NCBI GenBank assembly: GCA_017410365.1
Contig: JAFQQY010000019.1
Coordinates: 24,233 to 88,232, forward strand
Source of the DNA: Prevotella sp.
Lineage (GTDB): Bacteria > Bacteroidota > Bacteroidia > Bacteroidales > Bacteroidaceae
Direction: 5' to 3'
Length of the DNA stretch: 64,000 nucleotides
This document shows, in pieces, positions 1 through 12,084 of this stretch (position 1 is the first letter of the stretch; the number at the start of each line of letters is the position of its first letter). The position numbers and the translations under genes were made by a program. Under the pieces are notes generated by a model, which worked only from the letters and a program-made list of their open reading frames with translations, made no database searches and was not told the origin of the DNA.

Positions 1-1416
1 TAGCAGGCGTTGTGTGCTCGACACCTTAGACTGCAACTGACTAAGATAACGTTCATAACGAATGCGTACATCAGCACGATGCTGATCAATAATCATCAAG
101 CCCGACTTAACTGCTGTCATTATATATGTTGCCTTATACTGATAGTGCGTTGGAGATTTATCCTCTATTATTGTCGCACTCTCATGTTCTTCAATCATGT
201 CATCAGCACCTAAAGGACCGAAGAAATCCTGTTGCACAGGCTTATTATTGTCTAGTCCTTCGTATAATGTCTCCCAACCATCTAAAGACTGCGCCTTAGA
301 CTTTGTTTGCCTGAAAGGATTATACGTAGGATTATATTGAAGTTGCGGAGGTGCTACACTGCTATCTGGATTATAAGCCGGAATATCCGGTTTGCCTTCT
401 GTATCAAAATCTATAGAAGGTATTTCACAAAATTTACCCAAGGCATCCTTTACGGCAGCTGTAATAATTTGCCATATAGCCTGTTCATTTTCAAACTTTA
501 TCTCTGTCTTTGTCGGATGAATATTAACATCAATATCCGCAGGCGACACATCCAAATATATAAAATAAGGTGTCAGCATACCTACAGGTATCAGTCGTTC
601 ATAGGCATTGGCAACAGCCTTATGGTAATATGGATGCTTCATATATCTCCCATTAACAAAGAAATACTCATGCGCGCCCTTCTTACGAGCAGTCTCCGGT
701 TTTCCCACATATCCAGTCACCTTGCACATTGCTGTATCTACACTAATGGGCAAAAGGTCCTGATTATAACGCTTGCCGAACACGTCGCTGATGCGTTGGC
801 GCAGACTTCCCGAATGTAAGTTAAGAAGTTCAGAGCCATTGCTATGCAATGTAAAGTTTATATCAGGATACACAAGCACTATGCGTTCAAAGGCAACCAG
901 GATGTTATTCAACTCCGTTGCGTTTGTCTTTAGGAACTTACGTCTTGCCGGCACATTATAGAATAAGTTTTCAACACGGAAATTACTTCCCTCAGGACAA
1001 GACACCGGTTCTTGGCAAAGTACCTTTGAACCTGCCACAGACACATGCGAACCCAGTTCACAGCCTTTCATGCGTGTCGTAAGCTCCACCTGAGCCACAG
1101 CGGCAATGGAAGCCAGCGCCTCACCTCTGAATCCCATTGTTTGCAAAGCGAACAGATCATCAGCCTTTTTTATCTTCGATGTTGCATGGCGCTCAAAGGC
1201 CAATCTGGCATCAGTGTCGGACATTCCTTTGCCATTGTCAATCACCTGAATCAAAGTACGTCCGGCATCTACGACAAGCACATTTATTGTGGTTGCACCT
1301 GCATCCACAGCATTTTCTACCAACTCCTTTATAACAGAAGCTGGACGCTGAATAACTTCGCCTGCCGCAATTTGGTTAGCAACCGAGTCTGGTAACAACT
1401 GAATAACATCGCTCAT
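1..1416 (-). CDS. mutL: DNA mismatch repair protein MutL (C-terminus beyond window)
   Basis: MutL is the ATPase that links MutS mismatch recognition to strand incision and removal. Reading leftward from the ATG at 1414-1416 the frame stays open to the window edge, giving residues 1-472. The GHKL ATPase motifs are plain: NQIAAGEV (14-21), ENAVDAGAT (34-42), DNGKGM (60-65) and GFRGEAL (95-101). The C-terminal endonuclease region begins near residue 430. Its metal-binding motif, DQHA-x2-E-x4-E in endonuclease-type MutLs, reads [12 protein letters not shown] at 444-455, so the first Glu is Val450. The gene lies 37 nt downstream of the OstA-like gene and is probably the last gene of the guaB operon. 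The rest of the nuclease domain cannot be judged here. Confidence 0.95.
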   Translation of the reverse strand, partial: MSDVIQLLPDSVANQIAAGEVIQRPASVIKELVENAVDAGATTINVLVVDAGRTLIQVIDNGKGMSDTDARLAFERHATSKIKKADDLFALQTMGFRGEALASIAAVAQVELTTRMKGCELGSHVSVAGSKVLCQEPVSCPEGSNFRVENLFYNVPARRKFLKTNATELNNILVAFERIVLVYPDINFTLHSNGSELLNLHSGSLRQRISDVFGKRYNQDLLPISVDTAMCKVTGYVGKPETARKKGAHEYFFVNGRYMKHPYYHKAVANAYERLIPVGMLTPYFIYLDVSPADIDVNIHPTKTEIKFENEQAIWQIITAAVKDALGKFCEIPSIDFDTEGKPDIPAYNPDSSVAPPQLQYNPTYNPFRQTKSKAQSLDGWETLYEGLDNNKPVQQDFFGPLGADDMIEEHESATIIEDKSPTHYQYKATYIMTAVKSGLMIIDQHRADVRIRYERYLSQLQSKVSSTQRLL

Positions 1417-1453
1417 AATGCCTGGGGAATAATTTAAAATTCAATCCTATGAC

Positions 1454-3169
1454 TTACTTTAACTTATTTATCGCTGGTGCCAAATCTGTGCTTTTGCCTT
1501 TTTTATCACCAAGTTGTTGCAATGGGGCTTTCCTTCTTTTCACGTTATTATCATCAGAAGTGCTCTTACCCTTTTTCCCTCTCCATACAAAGATATCGTC
1601 TTTATTTAACGGACGTACATAGTCGAACCATGCAAAAGAGTCAAGAAACTTCTTTTCGGGAGGAATCTGCGACATCGGATACATTACACCTTCAGACTTA
1701 GGCGCCCACATCCTTTTCATTTTCCTATTCTCAAGAAACATCTTTAATTCCGTAGTTTCTAGATTATTCTGTGCTATAAAAGAGCTGTCGCTATCGTCAA
1801 TAATGAAATATATTACCTGTACATTATCTATGGCATCTGCACGCACAATTTCTCCTTTCTCGAAATAGGCAAGCATCTCCTTTGATGCCACCTGATTATA
1901 GCGCGTAGTATCAGTCTGTTGCTGCTCTACAGAAAGAGCCTGTTCTATGACATGCGCCCTTTCTATTGTAGAATCCTTCATGTATATCTTTATCGTTTCC
2001 CCTAATAATTGCTGACTATAGTTCCAGACTATCGGGTCTCTGTACATTGTCATACACGAGTCCTTGCTGATAAAGACAAGCGAATCGCATACTGCCTGCA
2101 CATCAGTCCTATATGCTCTAACCTTATTATATGCATGAACGGTGCGATATACAGAATCCGTATTTATATTATAGGTATACAATTTAAATGTATCGGCATG
2201 CATATACAATGAGTCACCCTGCGAATAGTCTATTGCCACCGCTTTCTTTGTTGCCATGGCATATCCCACACTGTCGTCATACCAGCAGTAGTCGCAAGTC
2301 ATCACATTCTTGTTCACCGTATCCGTATATTCCACATTCCACAATGCTTCACTCGTTTTAAGTTTGGCATCATGATAAATTGTATCAGCAATGATTATCT
2401 TTCCTTCGTTCTTTACAACCGAACGATTAAAAAGCCTGGCTCGTTCTGTCTGTGTATTATAAAAGCCATCGTCCGAATATATGTTACTCTTGCCTGATGT
2501 TATTTCAGACGCACCTACAACATGAGCTTCGGATTGCGATGTATTATAATATAATGTATCAGAAATCAGATTAAATTTGTCATCACGCAATACCACGTTA
2601 TAATGAAATGCCGCCATCTTAGTGCCAGTGTTATACTCCCCCCAATCAGCAGTAAGGGTGGCATCTTTATCTACCAGTCTGCCTCCTTCAAAGAAATAGC
2701 CAACACTATAAAGTCGGTCGTAATTAAGGCTATCGGTATACAGAGTCGACTCACGATGCTTCAAGACAACATTATATCTTGACATTGCCATCTGCTCATT
2801 GCCGTCATAAAAAGCATAGTCACTGAACAACGACAGAGTATCGCCCTGATACATCTTTACATTTCCAAACGCCTCAAACGAGTTTGTTCCCTCATAAAAA
2901 TGTGCACTGTCACAGAACAGTTTTGCTCCCTGATGAAAGAATTCCACATTTCCACATAATATCTGCGCATCTGGATTCTTACGCTGATCATAACTCAACG
3001 TATTAGAATGCACAAGATACACTCTATTATCGTCTGTCTTTGCTGATTGTTTACGCTTTTTCTGCGAATAACCAGACTGAGACAGGCAAATTCCAAACAG
3101 GCACAGAATCACGACAATCGTAACTCTATGCCCGCTAAACATAAGTTTTGCTATGGTTTTTAATGTCAT
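1454..3169 (-). CDS. OstA/LptA-like periplasmic protein
   Basis: This 571-residue protein has a hydrophobic N-terminal segment (about residues 14-35) followed by repeated short beta-strand units built around phrases such as LCGNVEFFHQGAKLFCDSA and FEAFGNVKMYQGDTLSLFSD. That pattern is typical of the OstA/LptA-like N-terminal family of Bacteroidota. LptA-family proteins form a beta-jellyroll bridge carrying lipopolysaccharide across the periplasm, so a role in LPS transport is likely. The C-terminal part is Lys-rich and probably disordered. The start codon overlaps the stop of the upstream SurA-like gene (ATGA). The neighbouring PPIases suggest an outer-membrane assembly module. The family is seen in the sequence; the LPS role is inferred. 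Confidence 0.85.
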   Translation of the reverse strand: MTLKTIAKLMFSGHRVTIVVILCLFGICLSQSGYSQKKRKQSAKTDDNRVYLVHSNTLSYDQRKNPDAQILCGNVEFFHQGAKLFCDSAHFYEGTNSFEAFGNVKMYQGDTLSLFSDYAFYDGNEQMAMSRYNVVLKHRESTLYTDSLNYDRLYSVGYFFEGGRLVDKDATLTADWGEYNTGTKMAAFHYNVVLRDDKFNLISDTLYYNTSQSEAHVVGASEITSGKSNIYSDDGFYNTQTERARLFNRSVVKNEGKIIIADTIYHDAKLKTSEALWNVEYTDTVNKNVMTCDYCWYDDSVGYAMATKKAVAIDYSQGDSLYMHADTFKLYTYNINTDSVYRTVHAYNKVRAYRTDVQAVCDSLVFISKDSCMTMYRDPIVWNYSQQLLGETIKIYMKDSTIERAHVIEQALSVEQQQTDTTRYNQVASKEMLAYFEKGEIVRADAIDNVQVIYFIIDDSDSSFIAQNNLETTELKMFLENRKMKRMWAPKSEGVMYPMSQIPPEKKFLDSFAWFDYVRPLNKDDIFVWRGKKGKSTSDDNNVKRRKAPLQQLGDKKGKSTDLAPAINKLK

Positions 3170-4545
3170 CTAATCCAACCTTGATGTTCAAATTCGCAAT
3201 TCTTATATCTGTCACTTATACGGACATAAGTACTTTTTATCTTTTTGTTCACCCAGTCTTTGATATAGTCTTCACGTCTTTTATTCAGAACGACATCTTT
3301 AAGAATCTGGAAGTCTTCATTAATTGTTGCCTTATGTCCTTCTACACGGTTCTTCAACTTAACGATTGCACAAACGGTCTTACCTCGTGCATTAATCATC
3401 TGGAAAGGTGCAGACACCTGGCCTATTGACATTGTATCGACAACTCTGGCTACTTCAGCTGGCAAATCCTGCATTCTGAACTTAGACGTTCTTGCGTCCT
3501 CTGTTACATTGGCCATAAGGCCATAGTTGTTGCGTGTATCCTTGTCATCAGAGAAGAAAGACACTGCAGCTTCAAAAGGAGCACCTTCCATTATATCTGC
3601 CCTTATAGAATCTAGCCTCATCAGTGCTTTATTAACAGCCTCTTCCGAAACAACCGGTTTCTTCAAAATATGGCGACACTTGATCTTATCACCTCTCTTT
3701 TCTATAAGCTGTATTATATGGAAACCGAATTCCGATTCAACAACCTTAGAAATCTTTGTAGGGTCTGTAAGATTAAACGCCACATTAGCAAACGCTGGAT
3801 CAAGAGCAACCTTTGAAATAAAGTCCATCTCTCCGCCTCTTCGTGCCGAACCTGGGTCTTCTGAATAGAAACGAGCCAATGTCGAGAAGGTTGACTCACC
3901 CTTGTTTATTCTATCTGTGAAATCGCGCAACTCATCCTTGACACGGTTTATCTCCTCTTGTTCTATTCTTGGTGTAAGAGTCAGTATCTGCACTTCAACT
4001 TCTGTTGGTACGTATGGCAGGCTGTCCAACGGCATATCCTTGAAATAGCGACGTACTTCTGCTGGCGATACCTTGATGTCAGACACAAGATGTTCGCGTG
4101 TGCGCTGTACAATCATCATATTACGTATAGCATCACGCAGCTCGTCTCTAATCTGACTGATACTGGCTTTGCGATACTCTTCCAGTTTCTCGCGCGAGCC
4201 AGCATTCTCAATCCAGAACTCCAATCTGCGCTCTGCTTCTGAAGCTATATCTGATTCACTAACCTCAATACTATCCAGTTCTGCCTGATTCAGGAAAAGT
4301 TTCTGTACCGCCAACTGCTCAGGGATAACACAGTCCGGATCGCCATTCCATTTTGTTCCTTCCTGTGCTGCTTGCAGTCGCATGGTCTCCACATCAGACT
4401 TCAGTATGGCCTCATCGCCTACAACCCATATCACCTCATCAATGACATTCTGCTCTGTCGGCACTACATCCTGTGCAGACATACCATGAGCCATCACCAA
4501 TGACAAAGTCAAAAATCCCAGACGGGCTATACCTTTATAATTCAT
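3166..4545 (-). CDS. SurA-like periplasmic peptidyl-prolyl isomerase/chaperone
   Basis: This 459-residue exported protein (signal peptide about 1-24, ending near MSAQ) has the SurA layout. A helical N-terminal chaperone part (about 35-170) is followed by a parvulin domain with FYSEDPGSARRGGEMDFISK and FGFHIIQLIEKR (about 180-290). A second, weaker parvulin-like unit follows (about 290-390). SurA proteins escort unfolded outer-membrane proteins through the periplasm. The gene overlaps the OstA-like gene by 4 nt and lies 10 nt after a second PPIase gene, so it should be co-transcribed from guaB. The assignment to SurA rather than another PpiC-type PPIase rests on domain order and length. Confidence 0.85.
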   Translation of the reverse strand: MNYKGIARLGFLTLSLVMAHGMSAQDVVPTEQNVIDEVIWVVGDEAILKSDVETMRLQAAQEGTKWNGDPDCVIPEQLAVQKLFLNQAELDSIEVSESDIASEAERRLEFWIENAGSREKLEEYRKASISQIRDELRDAIRNMMIVQRTREHLVSDIKVSPAEVRRYFKDMPLDSLPYVPTEVEVQILTLTPRIEQEEINRVKDELRDFTDRINKGESTFSTLARFYSEDPGSARRGGEMDFISKVALDPAFANVAFNLTDPTKISKVVESEFGFHIIQLIEKRGDKIKCRHILKKPVVSEEAVNKALMRLDSIRADIMEGAPFEAAVSFFSDDKDTRNNYGLMANVTEDARTSKFRMQDLPAEVARVVDTMSIGQVSAPFQMINARGKTVCAIVKLKNRVEGHKATINEDFQILKDVVLNKRREDYIKDWVNKKIKSTYVRISDRYKNCEFEHQGWIR

Positions 4546-4555
4546 TTCAAATAGA

Positions 4556-5983
4556 TTAATGCTTATTTACTGTCTTCAAGACACTTTCATCAACTACCCA
4601 AGTATACTTTTTACGCAGTTCTGCCACCCAGTCCTTTTCCAACTGGTCCTGATAGTCGGCAGTAACAAGTCCACGAACATCAGTATATTCTTCCGGACCC
4701 TTCTTTAACAGTTTACCGTAAGTGGCATCAATAGGATAGTCTTTCACCGCAGTCACCGTAGTATCCTTCTTAAACACCTCACGGTCTATCAAAGCATTGT
4801 CACCTTGCTTGAACAAACCTTTCTCTACACGTATACGGATAACAGAATCACTATTGAAAGCCTTACGCAATGCACTTGCCCAGTCGTCAAACTTCAAATT
4901 CTTTACGCACTCCTTTACAGCCTCCACATCTTCCTGAACCTTTACATGGTATGCCATACCCTTAAAACGCGGTTCGCTCCATGCATACTTCTTCTTGTTC
5001 TTCTTGAAGAACTTTGCAAGCCCTTCCTCATCCTTTGAAGCCTTATCCCATACCAAGCGGTTGCTGATCTCATAGAGCAACAAACCGTCATGATACTCAC
5101 GAATCAGATTCTTTAGGTCTGAATCCAAAGCCTGCAGCGAATCAGCCTTCTGCTGCATGATTTCTTCCTTTGTAAGCTTTCCAGCTGAACTCTTTACCAA
5201 GTCCTCGATTTTCTGTTCAACAATTCTATCTCGCAAATTACGTTGTTCGATAAATCTCATGATATTGCTTCGCAAAGAATCGTATGGTTCCAACTGCTTG
5301 CGCTCTTTCATAAGAACGATATGATAACCAGCAGGCGACAAGAACGGTTCACTCATCTCACCAACCTGAAGAGCGTATGCCTTGTCTTCAAACTCCTTCA
5401 GTGTCTGTCCTGGTCCTATCCATGGCAGCAGTCCACCGTCACGAGCCGAACCCGGGTCCTGTGATAAAGTCTTGGCCAACTCAGCGAAGTCAGCTCCACC
5501 TTTCAGTGCATTATAAATAGAGTCTATTCTTACCTTTGCTTTCTCCAAATCCTCTGGTGCAGCTTGCTGACGTATCATCAAGAAGATGTGTGCCGGACGT
5601 ATTAGTCCTTGTTCACCAATACTATTCTTAGTATTCTGATATATCTTCTTTGCCTCATTCTCTACGTCTTCATCGGTTATCAATGCCGGACGAACCTGTT
5701 GGTCCCTGTATTGCGCGAACTCATTTTTAAATGAGGTGAGAGTATCCATCTTCGCATCAAGTGCAGCAACAACTTTAAGTTTGTAGTTGACAAACAGGTC
5801 GACATACTCCTCTACACTCTTCTTGTCAATAACGCCCTCAGAATTGTTCTTGTTGTATGAATACTCAAATTCAGAACGATAAATTTTCTCACCGTTGATA
5901 GTCATTATCACCGGGTCGTTAGATTGCGCAAACACGCTTCCCGCACCGAGCAACAGTGCAGCAAATATAGAATAGATCTTCAT
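4556..5983 (-). CDS. PpiC-type (parvulin) peptidyl-prolyl isomerase
   Basis: This 475-residue exported foldase has a signal peptide MKIYSIFAALLLGAGSVFAQ (1-20). A parvulin domain follows, marked by RPAHIFLMI, LSQDPGSARDGGLLPWIG and AGYHIVLMKERK (about 125-235), then a long C-terminal region rich in charged helices. A TTG at 5987-5989 would add two residues, but the ATG at 5981-5983 gives a clean signal peptide and starts 2 nt after the guaB stop. Two parvulins in tandem ahead of an OstA-like gene point to outer-membrane protein folding. The substrate cannot be told from the sequence. Confidence 0.85.
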   Translation of the reverse strand: MKIYSIFAALLLGAGSVFAQSNDPVIMTINGEKIYRSEFEYSYNKNNSEGVIDKKSVEEYVDLFVNYKLKVVAALDAKMDTLTSFKNEFAQYRDQQVRPALITDEDVENEAKKIYQNTKNSIGEQGLIRPAHIFLMIRQQAAPEDLEKAKVRIDSIYNALKGGADFAELAKTLSQDPGSARDGGLLPWIGPGQTLKEFEDKAYALQVGEMSEPFLSPAGYHIVLMKERKQLEPYDSLRSNIMRFIEQRNLRDRIVEQKIEDLVKSSAGKLTKEEIMQQKADSLQALDSDLKNLIREYHDGLLLYEISNRLVWDKASKDEEGLAKFFKKNKKKYAWSEPRFKGMAYHVKVQEDVEAVKECVKNLKFDDWASALRKAFNSDSVIRIRVEKGLFKQGDNALIDREVFKKDTTVTAVKDYPIDATYGKLLKKGPEEYTDVRGLVTADYQDQLEKDWVAELRKKYTWVVDESVLKTVNKH

Positions 5984-5985
5984 AA

Positions 5986-7491
<1,506 letters not shown>

Positions 7492-7501
7492 TTATTGCGT
7501 G

Positions 7502-7509
7502 CAAATTTA
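7502..7509 (-). promoter_or_regulatory. guaB promoter -7 box
   Basis: On the minus strand this reads TAAATTTG followed by C, matching the Bacteroidota -7 consensus TAnnTTTG. The predicted transcription start is about 25 nt upstream of the guaB ATG. No clear -33 TTG was found at the usual spacing. Confidence 0.6.
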
Positions 7510-7567
7510 GCATAAAAAATTCACATAATCTGCACATTTTTACATTTTCTTTATGAATTAATACGTT

Positions 7568-8635
7568 TTAACGCGTAGCCGCTGTAAATTTAAGTATCTG
7601 ATTTCCTTGTTTGTCTTCTGTCCACACCATTTTTACTTTGCCGTTTTTATAAGTGTTCTTGCCAGCAGAAACATATCCGCCCACTTTTACGGCCTGCTCC
7701 AACAAGGCCTTGTCTTCATTTGCCGTAATGGTGAAACTGATTAGCGAGCTGCCTTTTCTCCTGATAACAGCCTTCGACGAATATCCGCCGGGCAGTGCAA
7801 AAGACGCTTGCAGTTCGCGTGTCGTTATCTTGTTTGTGGCATACTCATATTCCTTCAATACATTACGTGCTCTGGTGAAGTACCTACTGCCTATGAGTCG
7901 TGTTCCCAAACCGACAACATCTGTATGTTTTTCTATTTCTGCCAGTCCTAGCGTTACCGTTCTCGGTTTGGCTTCATATTCCTTGTCCGCCATTTCATCG
8001 TAGGCAGTGGCATACGCCTTGGCATCATCGACAGAGAATCCTATCATATACCCGCCACCCACGGTAATGCGTTCGAAATGCAGGTTCACGCAGCCGAGCC
8101 TTGTCATGATGTTGTAGCCTTCTCCTCCATTGTCCACATACCCCTTGCCGTATGTTTCAACAAGCGATGCCTTCAGTTGCGCGAATCTCTTCTTGACATC
8201 CGCCTCCTTGCTGTATACAGTCGGCTCTTCCACGTCTACGGCATATACCGTAGCGGTTTTCTCTGACACTATCAACGTCACGGTTGCCTGACTCCCCATC
8301 ACATCGCCTGTAAAGCGGTAGGTCTTTGCCGTCTGATTGGCCTGTTGTGCCTGACCGACGAAGCCTTTCTCTACAAGCATCCGTTCAAACTTCTCGGCAT
8401 TTATGCCCAACGGTATTCCTGCGAAGCCGTTTCTGTTGTTGCTGTTGTCTTTAAGCGAATCAGGGTTCAGCATCACCGTCTGAGGCACGTTCTTTGCATC
8501 AGAACTTACCTTGGCCACAACTTCCGTTTTGGGCTTCTTCTTAAAAAGTTTCTTGAAAAATTGAGCATCTGCCTGCATTGGCAGAAATACCAACGAGGCA
8601 GATATCACAGTTGCTCGCAACTGTCTTGTTGTCAT
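7568..8635 (-). CDS. Secreted protein of unknown function
   Basis: I do not recognise this 355-residue protein. It starts with a signal peptide that probably ends at QADAQ (about residue 25), followed by a very basic stretch FFKKLFKKKPK. A mixed alpha/beta body follows. Residues about 70-215 (NGFAGIPLGINAEKF to a GGGYMIGFSVDDA segment) look like one domain and about 225-355 like a second, possibly related, unit. It lies 24 nt downstream of recQ on the same strand, so it may be the last gene of the clpP-clpX-recQ transcript, though nothing in the sequence links it to DNA repair. Location is most likely periplasmic. Confidence 0.7.
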   Translation of the reverse strand: MTTRQLRATVISASLVFLPMQADAQFFKKLFKKKPKTEVVAKVSSDAKNVPQTVMLNPDSLKDNSNNRNGFAGIPLGINAEKFERMLVEKGFVGQAQQANQTAKTYRFTGDVMGSQATVTLIVSEKTATVYAVDVEEPTVYSKEADVKKRFAQLKASLVETYGKGYVDNGGEGYNIMTRLGCVNLHFERITVGGGYMIGFSVDDAKAYATAYDEMADKEYEAKPRTVTLGLAEIEKHTDVVGLGTRLIGSRYFTRARNVLKEYEYATNKITTRELQASFALPGGYSSKAVIRRKGSSLISFTITANEDKALLEQAVKVGGYVSAGKNTYKNGKVKMVWTEDKQGNQILKFTAATR

Positions 8636-8659
8636 TGTTCTATATTTTTAATATTACTG

Positions 8660-10843
8660 CTAGTTAGCCATTTCCGAGATAAACTTGATGCGCACCAGTC
8701 TAATCTCATCTTCCGAGTAGTCATCTCCGAGTTCATCAACAGCCGTTTTCAGGTCATCGGTCTCCGACTCACTGAAGTAGTCGTATATTTCATCGATGAT
8801 ATCATCGTCCATCACCTCCTCAAGGAAGTAATCTATATTCAGTTTTGTACCAGAATAGACGATTGTCTCCAGTTCGTCGAGCAGGTCTTCAAAGTCAATG
8901 TTCTTGGCTGCTGCAATATCGTCAAGCGCAATATGCCTGTCGATACTGTTTATTATGCTCACCTTCTTCTCCGAGCGCTTGGCCAGAGTACGCACGCGTA
9001 AATCCGCCTGTCTTACGATTTCGTTCTCATCGCAATAGCGCTTTATCAGGTCTACAAACTGCTTGGCGTATGGTTGCTTTATCTTGCCCTCTCCTACTCC
9101 CTGTATATTCTTCAGTTCTTCCAAGGTAACAGGATAGTCTGTCGCCATCTGTTCCAGAGACACGTCTTGGAATATCACGTATGGTGGGCGTTCCATTTTC
9201 TTCGCCACCTTCTTTCTCAAGTCCACGAGCATCGAGTTGAGCGTCGGGTCCAAGGCACATGTGCCGCCCTCCTGCTCTATCACTATGTCCTCGTCTTCAT
9301 TAAATTCATTATCCTCTACAATCATAAATGATTTTGGTTTTTTTATAAATTTCTTACCGTCTGCCGTTACCTTCAGCAGTCCATAGTTTTCTACTTCTTT
9401 TTTCAGGTAACCCGCCAGCAGCGCCTGCCTTATCAGCGGATTCCATATATTCTCTCCATAGTCCTCGCCAGAACCGAAATCCTCTAGGTCATTATGTTTG
9501 TGTGCCTGTATCTCGTTTGTTTCTTTGCCCATCAGGAAGTTGATGACATAGTCTGTACGGAAATTCTCCTTTATGGCAAGTATTGCCTTCAGGGCTATCA
9601 CCAGCTGCTCCGATGCCTCTTTCCATTCCTTAGGATGAGTACAGTTGTCGCAGTTGCCGCAGTTCTCCTTTTCGTACACCTCACCGAAATAGTGCATCAG
9701 CATTTTGCGCCTGCACACCGATGTTTCGGCATATGCTTCCGTCTCTTGCAACAGTTGTCTGCCTATGTCCTGCTCTGCCACCGGCTTTCCTTCCATGAAC
9801 TTATCAAGCTTGTCCAGGTCCTTCTTTGCAAAGAATGCCAGACAGATGCCTTCGCCTCCGTCTCTTCCAGCACGGCCCGTCTCCTGATAGTAACCCTCTA
9901 GACTCTTCGGTATGTCGTAGTGTATCACAAATCTTACATCAGGCTTGTCGATACCCATTCCGAAGGCTATCGTTGCCACTATCACGTCTATCTTTTCCAT
10001 CAGGAAGTCATCCTGTGTCTGTGAGCGCGTGGCAGAGTCCAGTCCGGCATGATAGGCAGCGGCCTTGATATTGTTTGCGCCCAATACGGCAGCCAGTTCT
10101 TCCACCTTCTTTCTCGACAGGCAGTAGATGATGCCGCTCTTGCCCTGATGCTGCTTGATGAACTTTATTATGTCCTTGTCTACGTCTTTGGTCTTAGGCC
10201 TCACCTCGTAATATAGGTTTGCGCGGTTGAAAGAGCTCTTGAATTCCTGAGCGTCAACAATTCCGAGGTTCTTCTTTATGTCCGTGCGTACCTTGTCGGT
10301 TGCCGTTGCCGTCAGTGCTATCACTGGGGCTTTGCCTATTTCTGTTATTATCGGGCGTATCCTGCGATATTCAGGTCTGAAATCATGTCCCCACTCCGAG
10401 ATACAGTGTGCCTCGTCAATGGCATAGAACGAGATTTTCACCGTCCTCAGAAAGTCCACATTGTCTTCCTTGGTCAGCGATTCCGGCGCTACGTATAGAA
10501 GCTTTGTCTTGCCGGCGCGCACGTCGGCCTTCACTTGGTCTATGGCAGATTTGTTAAGCGACGAATTAAGATAGTGAGCCACACCGTCGTCAGTACTCAA
10601 ACTACTGATTACGTCTACCTGATTCTTCATCAGGGCTATCAGCGGCGATATTACTATAGCCGTACCGTCCATCAGCAGCGACGGCAATTGATAGCACAAT
10701 GACTTTCCTCCACCTGTTGGCATCAGCACAAAGGTGTCGTTGCCATCCATCAGATTCTTGATGATTGCCTCTTGGTCGCCTTTAAACTTGTCGAAACCGA
10801 AATGTTTCTTTAACGCTGCTGTAAGATTAACTTTTTCTGCCAT
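8660..10843 (-). CDS. recQ: ATP-dependent DNA helicase RecQ
   Basis: RecQ is a 3'-5' superfamily 2 helicase of recombination and replication repair. The 727-residue protein shows Walker A MPTGGGKSLCYQLP (about 41-54), the DEAH box with the aromatic-rich loop DEAHCISEWGHDFRPEY (about 145-160) and motif VI YYQETGRAGRDG. A zinc-binding Cys set follows (CRRKMLMHYFGE, CGNCDNC), then a winged helix and an HRDC domain. An acidic tail with SESETDDLK and DYSEDEIRLVR extends beyond HRDC. A TTG at 10859-10861 overlapping the clpX stop is in frame, but the ATG at 10841-10843 begins the normal MAEKVNLTAALKKHFGF start. It follows clpX directly. Confidence 0.97.
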   Translation of the reverse strand: MAEKVNLTAALKKHFGFDKFKGDQEAIIKNLMDGNDTFVLMPTGGGKSLCYQLPSLLMDGTAIVISPLIALMKNQVDVISSLSTDDGVAHYLNSSLNKSAIDQVKADVRAGKTKLLYVAPESLTKEDNVDFLRTVKISFYAIDEAHCISEWGHDFRPEYRRIRPIITEIGKAPVIALTATATDKVRTDIKKNLGIVDAQEFKSSFNRANLYYEVRPKTKDVDKDIIKFIKQHQGKSGIIYCLSRKKVEELAAVLGANNIKAAAYHAGLDSATRSQTQDDFLMEKIDVIVATIAFGMGIDKPDVRFVIHYDIPKSLEGYYQETGRAGRDGGEGICLAFFAKKDLDKLDKFMEGKPVAEQDIGRQLLQETEAYAETSVCRRKMLMHYFGEVYEKENCGNCDNCTHPKEWKEASEQLVIALKAILAIKENFRTDYVINFLMGKETNEIQAHKHNDLEDFGSGEDYGENIWNPLIRQALLAGYLKKEVENYGLLKVTADGKKFIKKPKSFMIVEDNEFNEDEDIVIEQEGGTCALDPTLNSMLVDLRKKVAKKMERPPYVIFQDVSLEQMATDYPVTLEELKNIQGVGEGKIKQPYAKQFVDLIKRYCDENEIVRQADLRVRTLAKRSEKKVSIINSIDRHIALDDIAAAKNIDFEDLLDELETIVYSGTKLNIDYFLEEVMDDDIIDEIYDYFSESETDDLKTAVDELGDDYSEDEIRLVRIKFISEMAN

Positions 10844-10857
10844 ATATTTTTCATGTA

Positions 10858-12084
10858 TCAAGTATCAATACCTTCGCCAAGGTTCGTCTTGTCCAACTGC
10901 TTCTGCGCATAGTCAAGCGTCACCTCAAACGTCTTTATTCTCTTCGACGGCACTTCAAACATTGCGTCCGTCATTATGCTTTCCACGATAGAGCGCAAGC
11001 CGCGTGCTCCAAGCTTGTATTCCACAGCCTTGTCTACTACAAGGTTCAGGGCTTCCTCGCTGAACTTCAGCTTTACGCCGTCCATGTCAAACAGTTTCTC
11101 ATACTGCCTAACGATAGAGTTTTTAGGCTCTTTCAGTATCCTTGTCAACGCCTCTTTATCCAGCGGATTGAGATATGTGAGCACGGGCAGACGACCTATT
11201 ATCTCGGGTATCAGTCCGAACGACTTCAAATCCTGTGGCAGTATATACTTCATCAGGTCTTTCTTGTCTATCTTGCGAACGTTCTGAACTGAGTTGTAGC
11301 CCACCACATGGGTGTTCATTCTCTGGGCTATCTTGCGCTCGATACCGTCGAAGGCTCCGCCGCAGATGAACAGTATGTTGCGTGTGTCCACGTGTATGTA
11401 GTCCTGGTCGGGATGCTTGCGCCCGCCCTTTGGCGGAACGTTGACCATTGTTCCCTCAAGCAGTTTGAGCAATCCTTGCTGAACGCCCTCGCCACTCACG
11501 TCTCTTGTGATAGAAGGGTTGTCGCTCTTGCGTGCTATCTTGTCTATCTCATCTATGAACACAATGCCGCGCTGGGCTGCCTCAACATCATAATCTGCCA
11601 CTTGAAGCAGGCGAGACAGTATGCTCTCTACATCCTCGCCCACATAGCCTGCCTCGGTAAATACAGTGGCGTCAACTATGGTGAAAGGCACATCGAGCAA
11701 CTTGGCTATGGTGCGGGCCAGCAGGGTCTTTCCCGTACCGGTACTTCCCACCATAATTATATTGCTCTTCTCTATCTCCACTCCGTCCGGATCGACAGGC
11801 TGCTGCAAACGCTTGTAGTGGTTGTACACGGCAACCGACAGATAGCGCTTGGCATCGTCCTGACCTATGACGTATTCGTCGAGGTGCTTCTTGATGTCCT
11901 TCGGCTTCGGCACCTTCTTAATCTTGAACTTGTCGCCTGCACTTTTGTTGCCCAAGATGCCCGACGACTGCACTATTTCGTATGCCTGCATCGAGCAGTC
12001 GTCGCAGATATAGCCGTTCAAGCCTGTAATCAGAAGCCTTACCTCTTTATCTGATCTTCCGCAGAAACTGCAAACCTTTTTCAT
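10858..12084 (-). CDS. clpX: ATP-dependent Clp protease ATP-binding subunit ClpX
   Basis: ClpX is the AAA+ unfoldase that feeds substrates to ClpP. The 408-residue protein has the N-terminal zinc-binding domain (C5, C8, C27, C30), Walker A GSTGTGKT (113-120), Walker [11 protein letters not shown] (173-182) and a GYVGEDVES pore loop (about 147-155). At the position of the ClpP-docking IGF loop it carries VGY within THVVGYNS. I believe this is a known variant of the phylum but have not checked. It overlaps clpP by 4 nt (ATGA), ensuring coupled synthesis. Confidence 0.98.
   Translation of the reverse strand: MKKVCSFCGRSDKEVRLLITGLNGYICDDCSMQAYEIVQSSGILGNKSAGDKFKIKKVPKPKDIKKHLDEYVIGQDDAKRYLSVAVYNHYKRLQQPVDPDGVEIEKSNIIMVGSTGTGKTLLARTIAKLLDVPFTIVDATVFTEAGYVGEDVESILSRLLQVADYDVEAAQRGIVFIDEIDKIARKSDNPSITRDVSGEGVQQGLLKLLEGTMVNVPPKGGRKHPDQDYIHVDTRNILFICGGAFDGIERKIAQRMNTHVVGYNSVQNVRKIDKKDLMKYILPQDLKSFGLIPEIIGRLPVLTYLNPLDKEALTRILKEPKNSIVRQYEKLFDMDGVKLKFSEEALNLVVDKAVEYKLGARGLRSIVESIMTDAMFEVPSKRIKTFEVTLDYAQKQLDKTNLGEGIDT

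Noticed and set aside
307-1395. Plus-strand open frames over the first 1.4 kb
   Set aside because: They are antisense shadows of mutL, whose minus-strand frame shows clear GHKL ATPase motifs and runs off the window edge.
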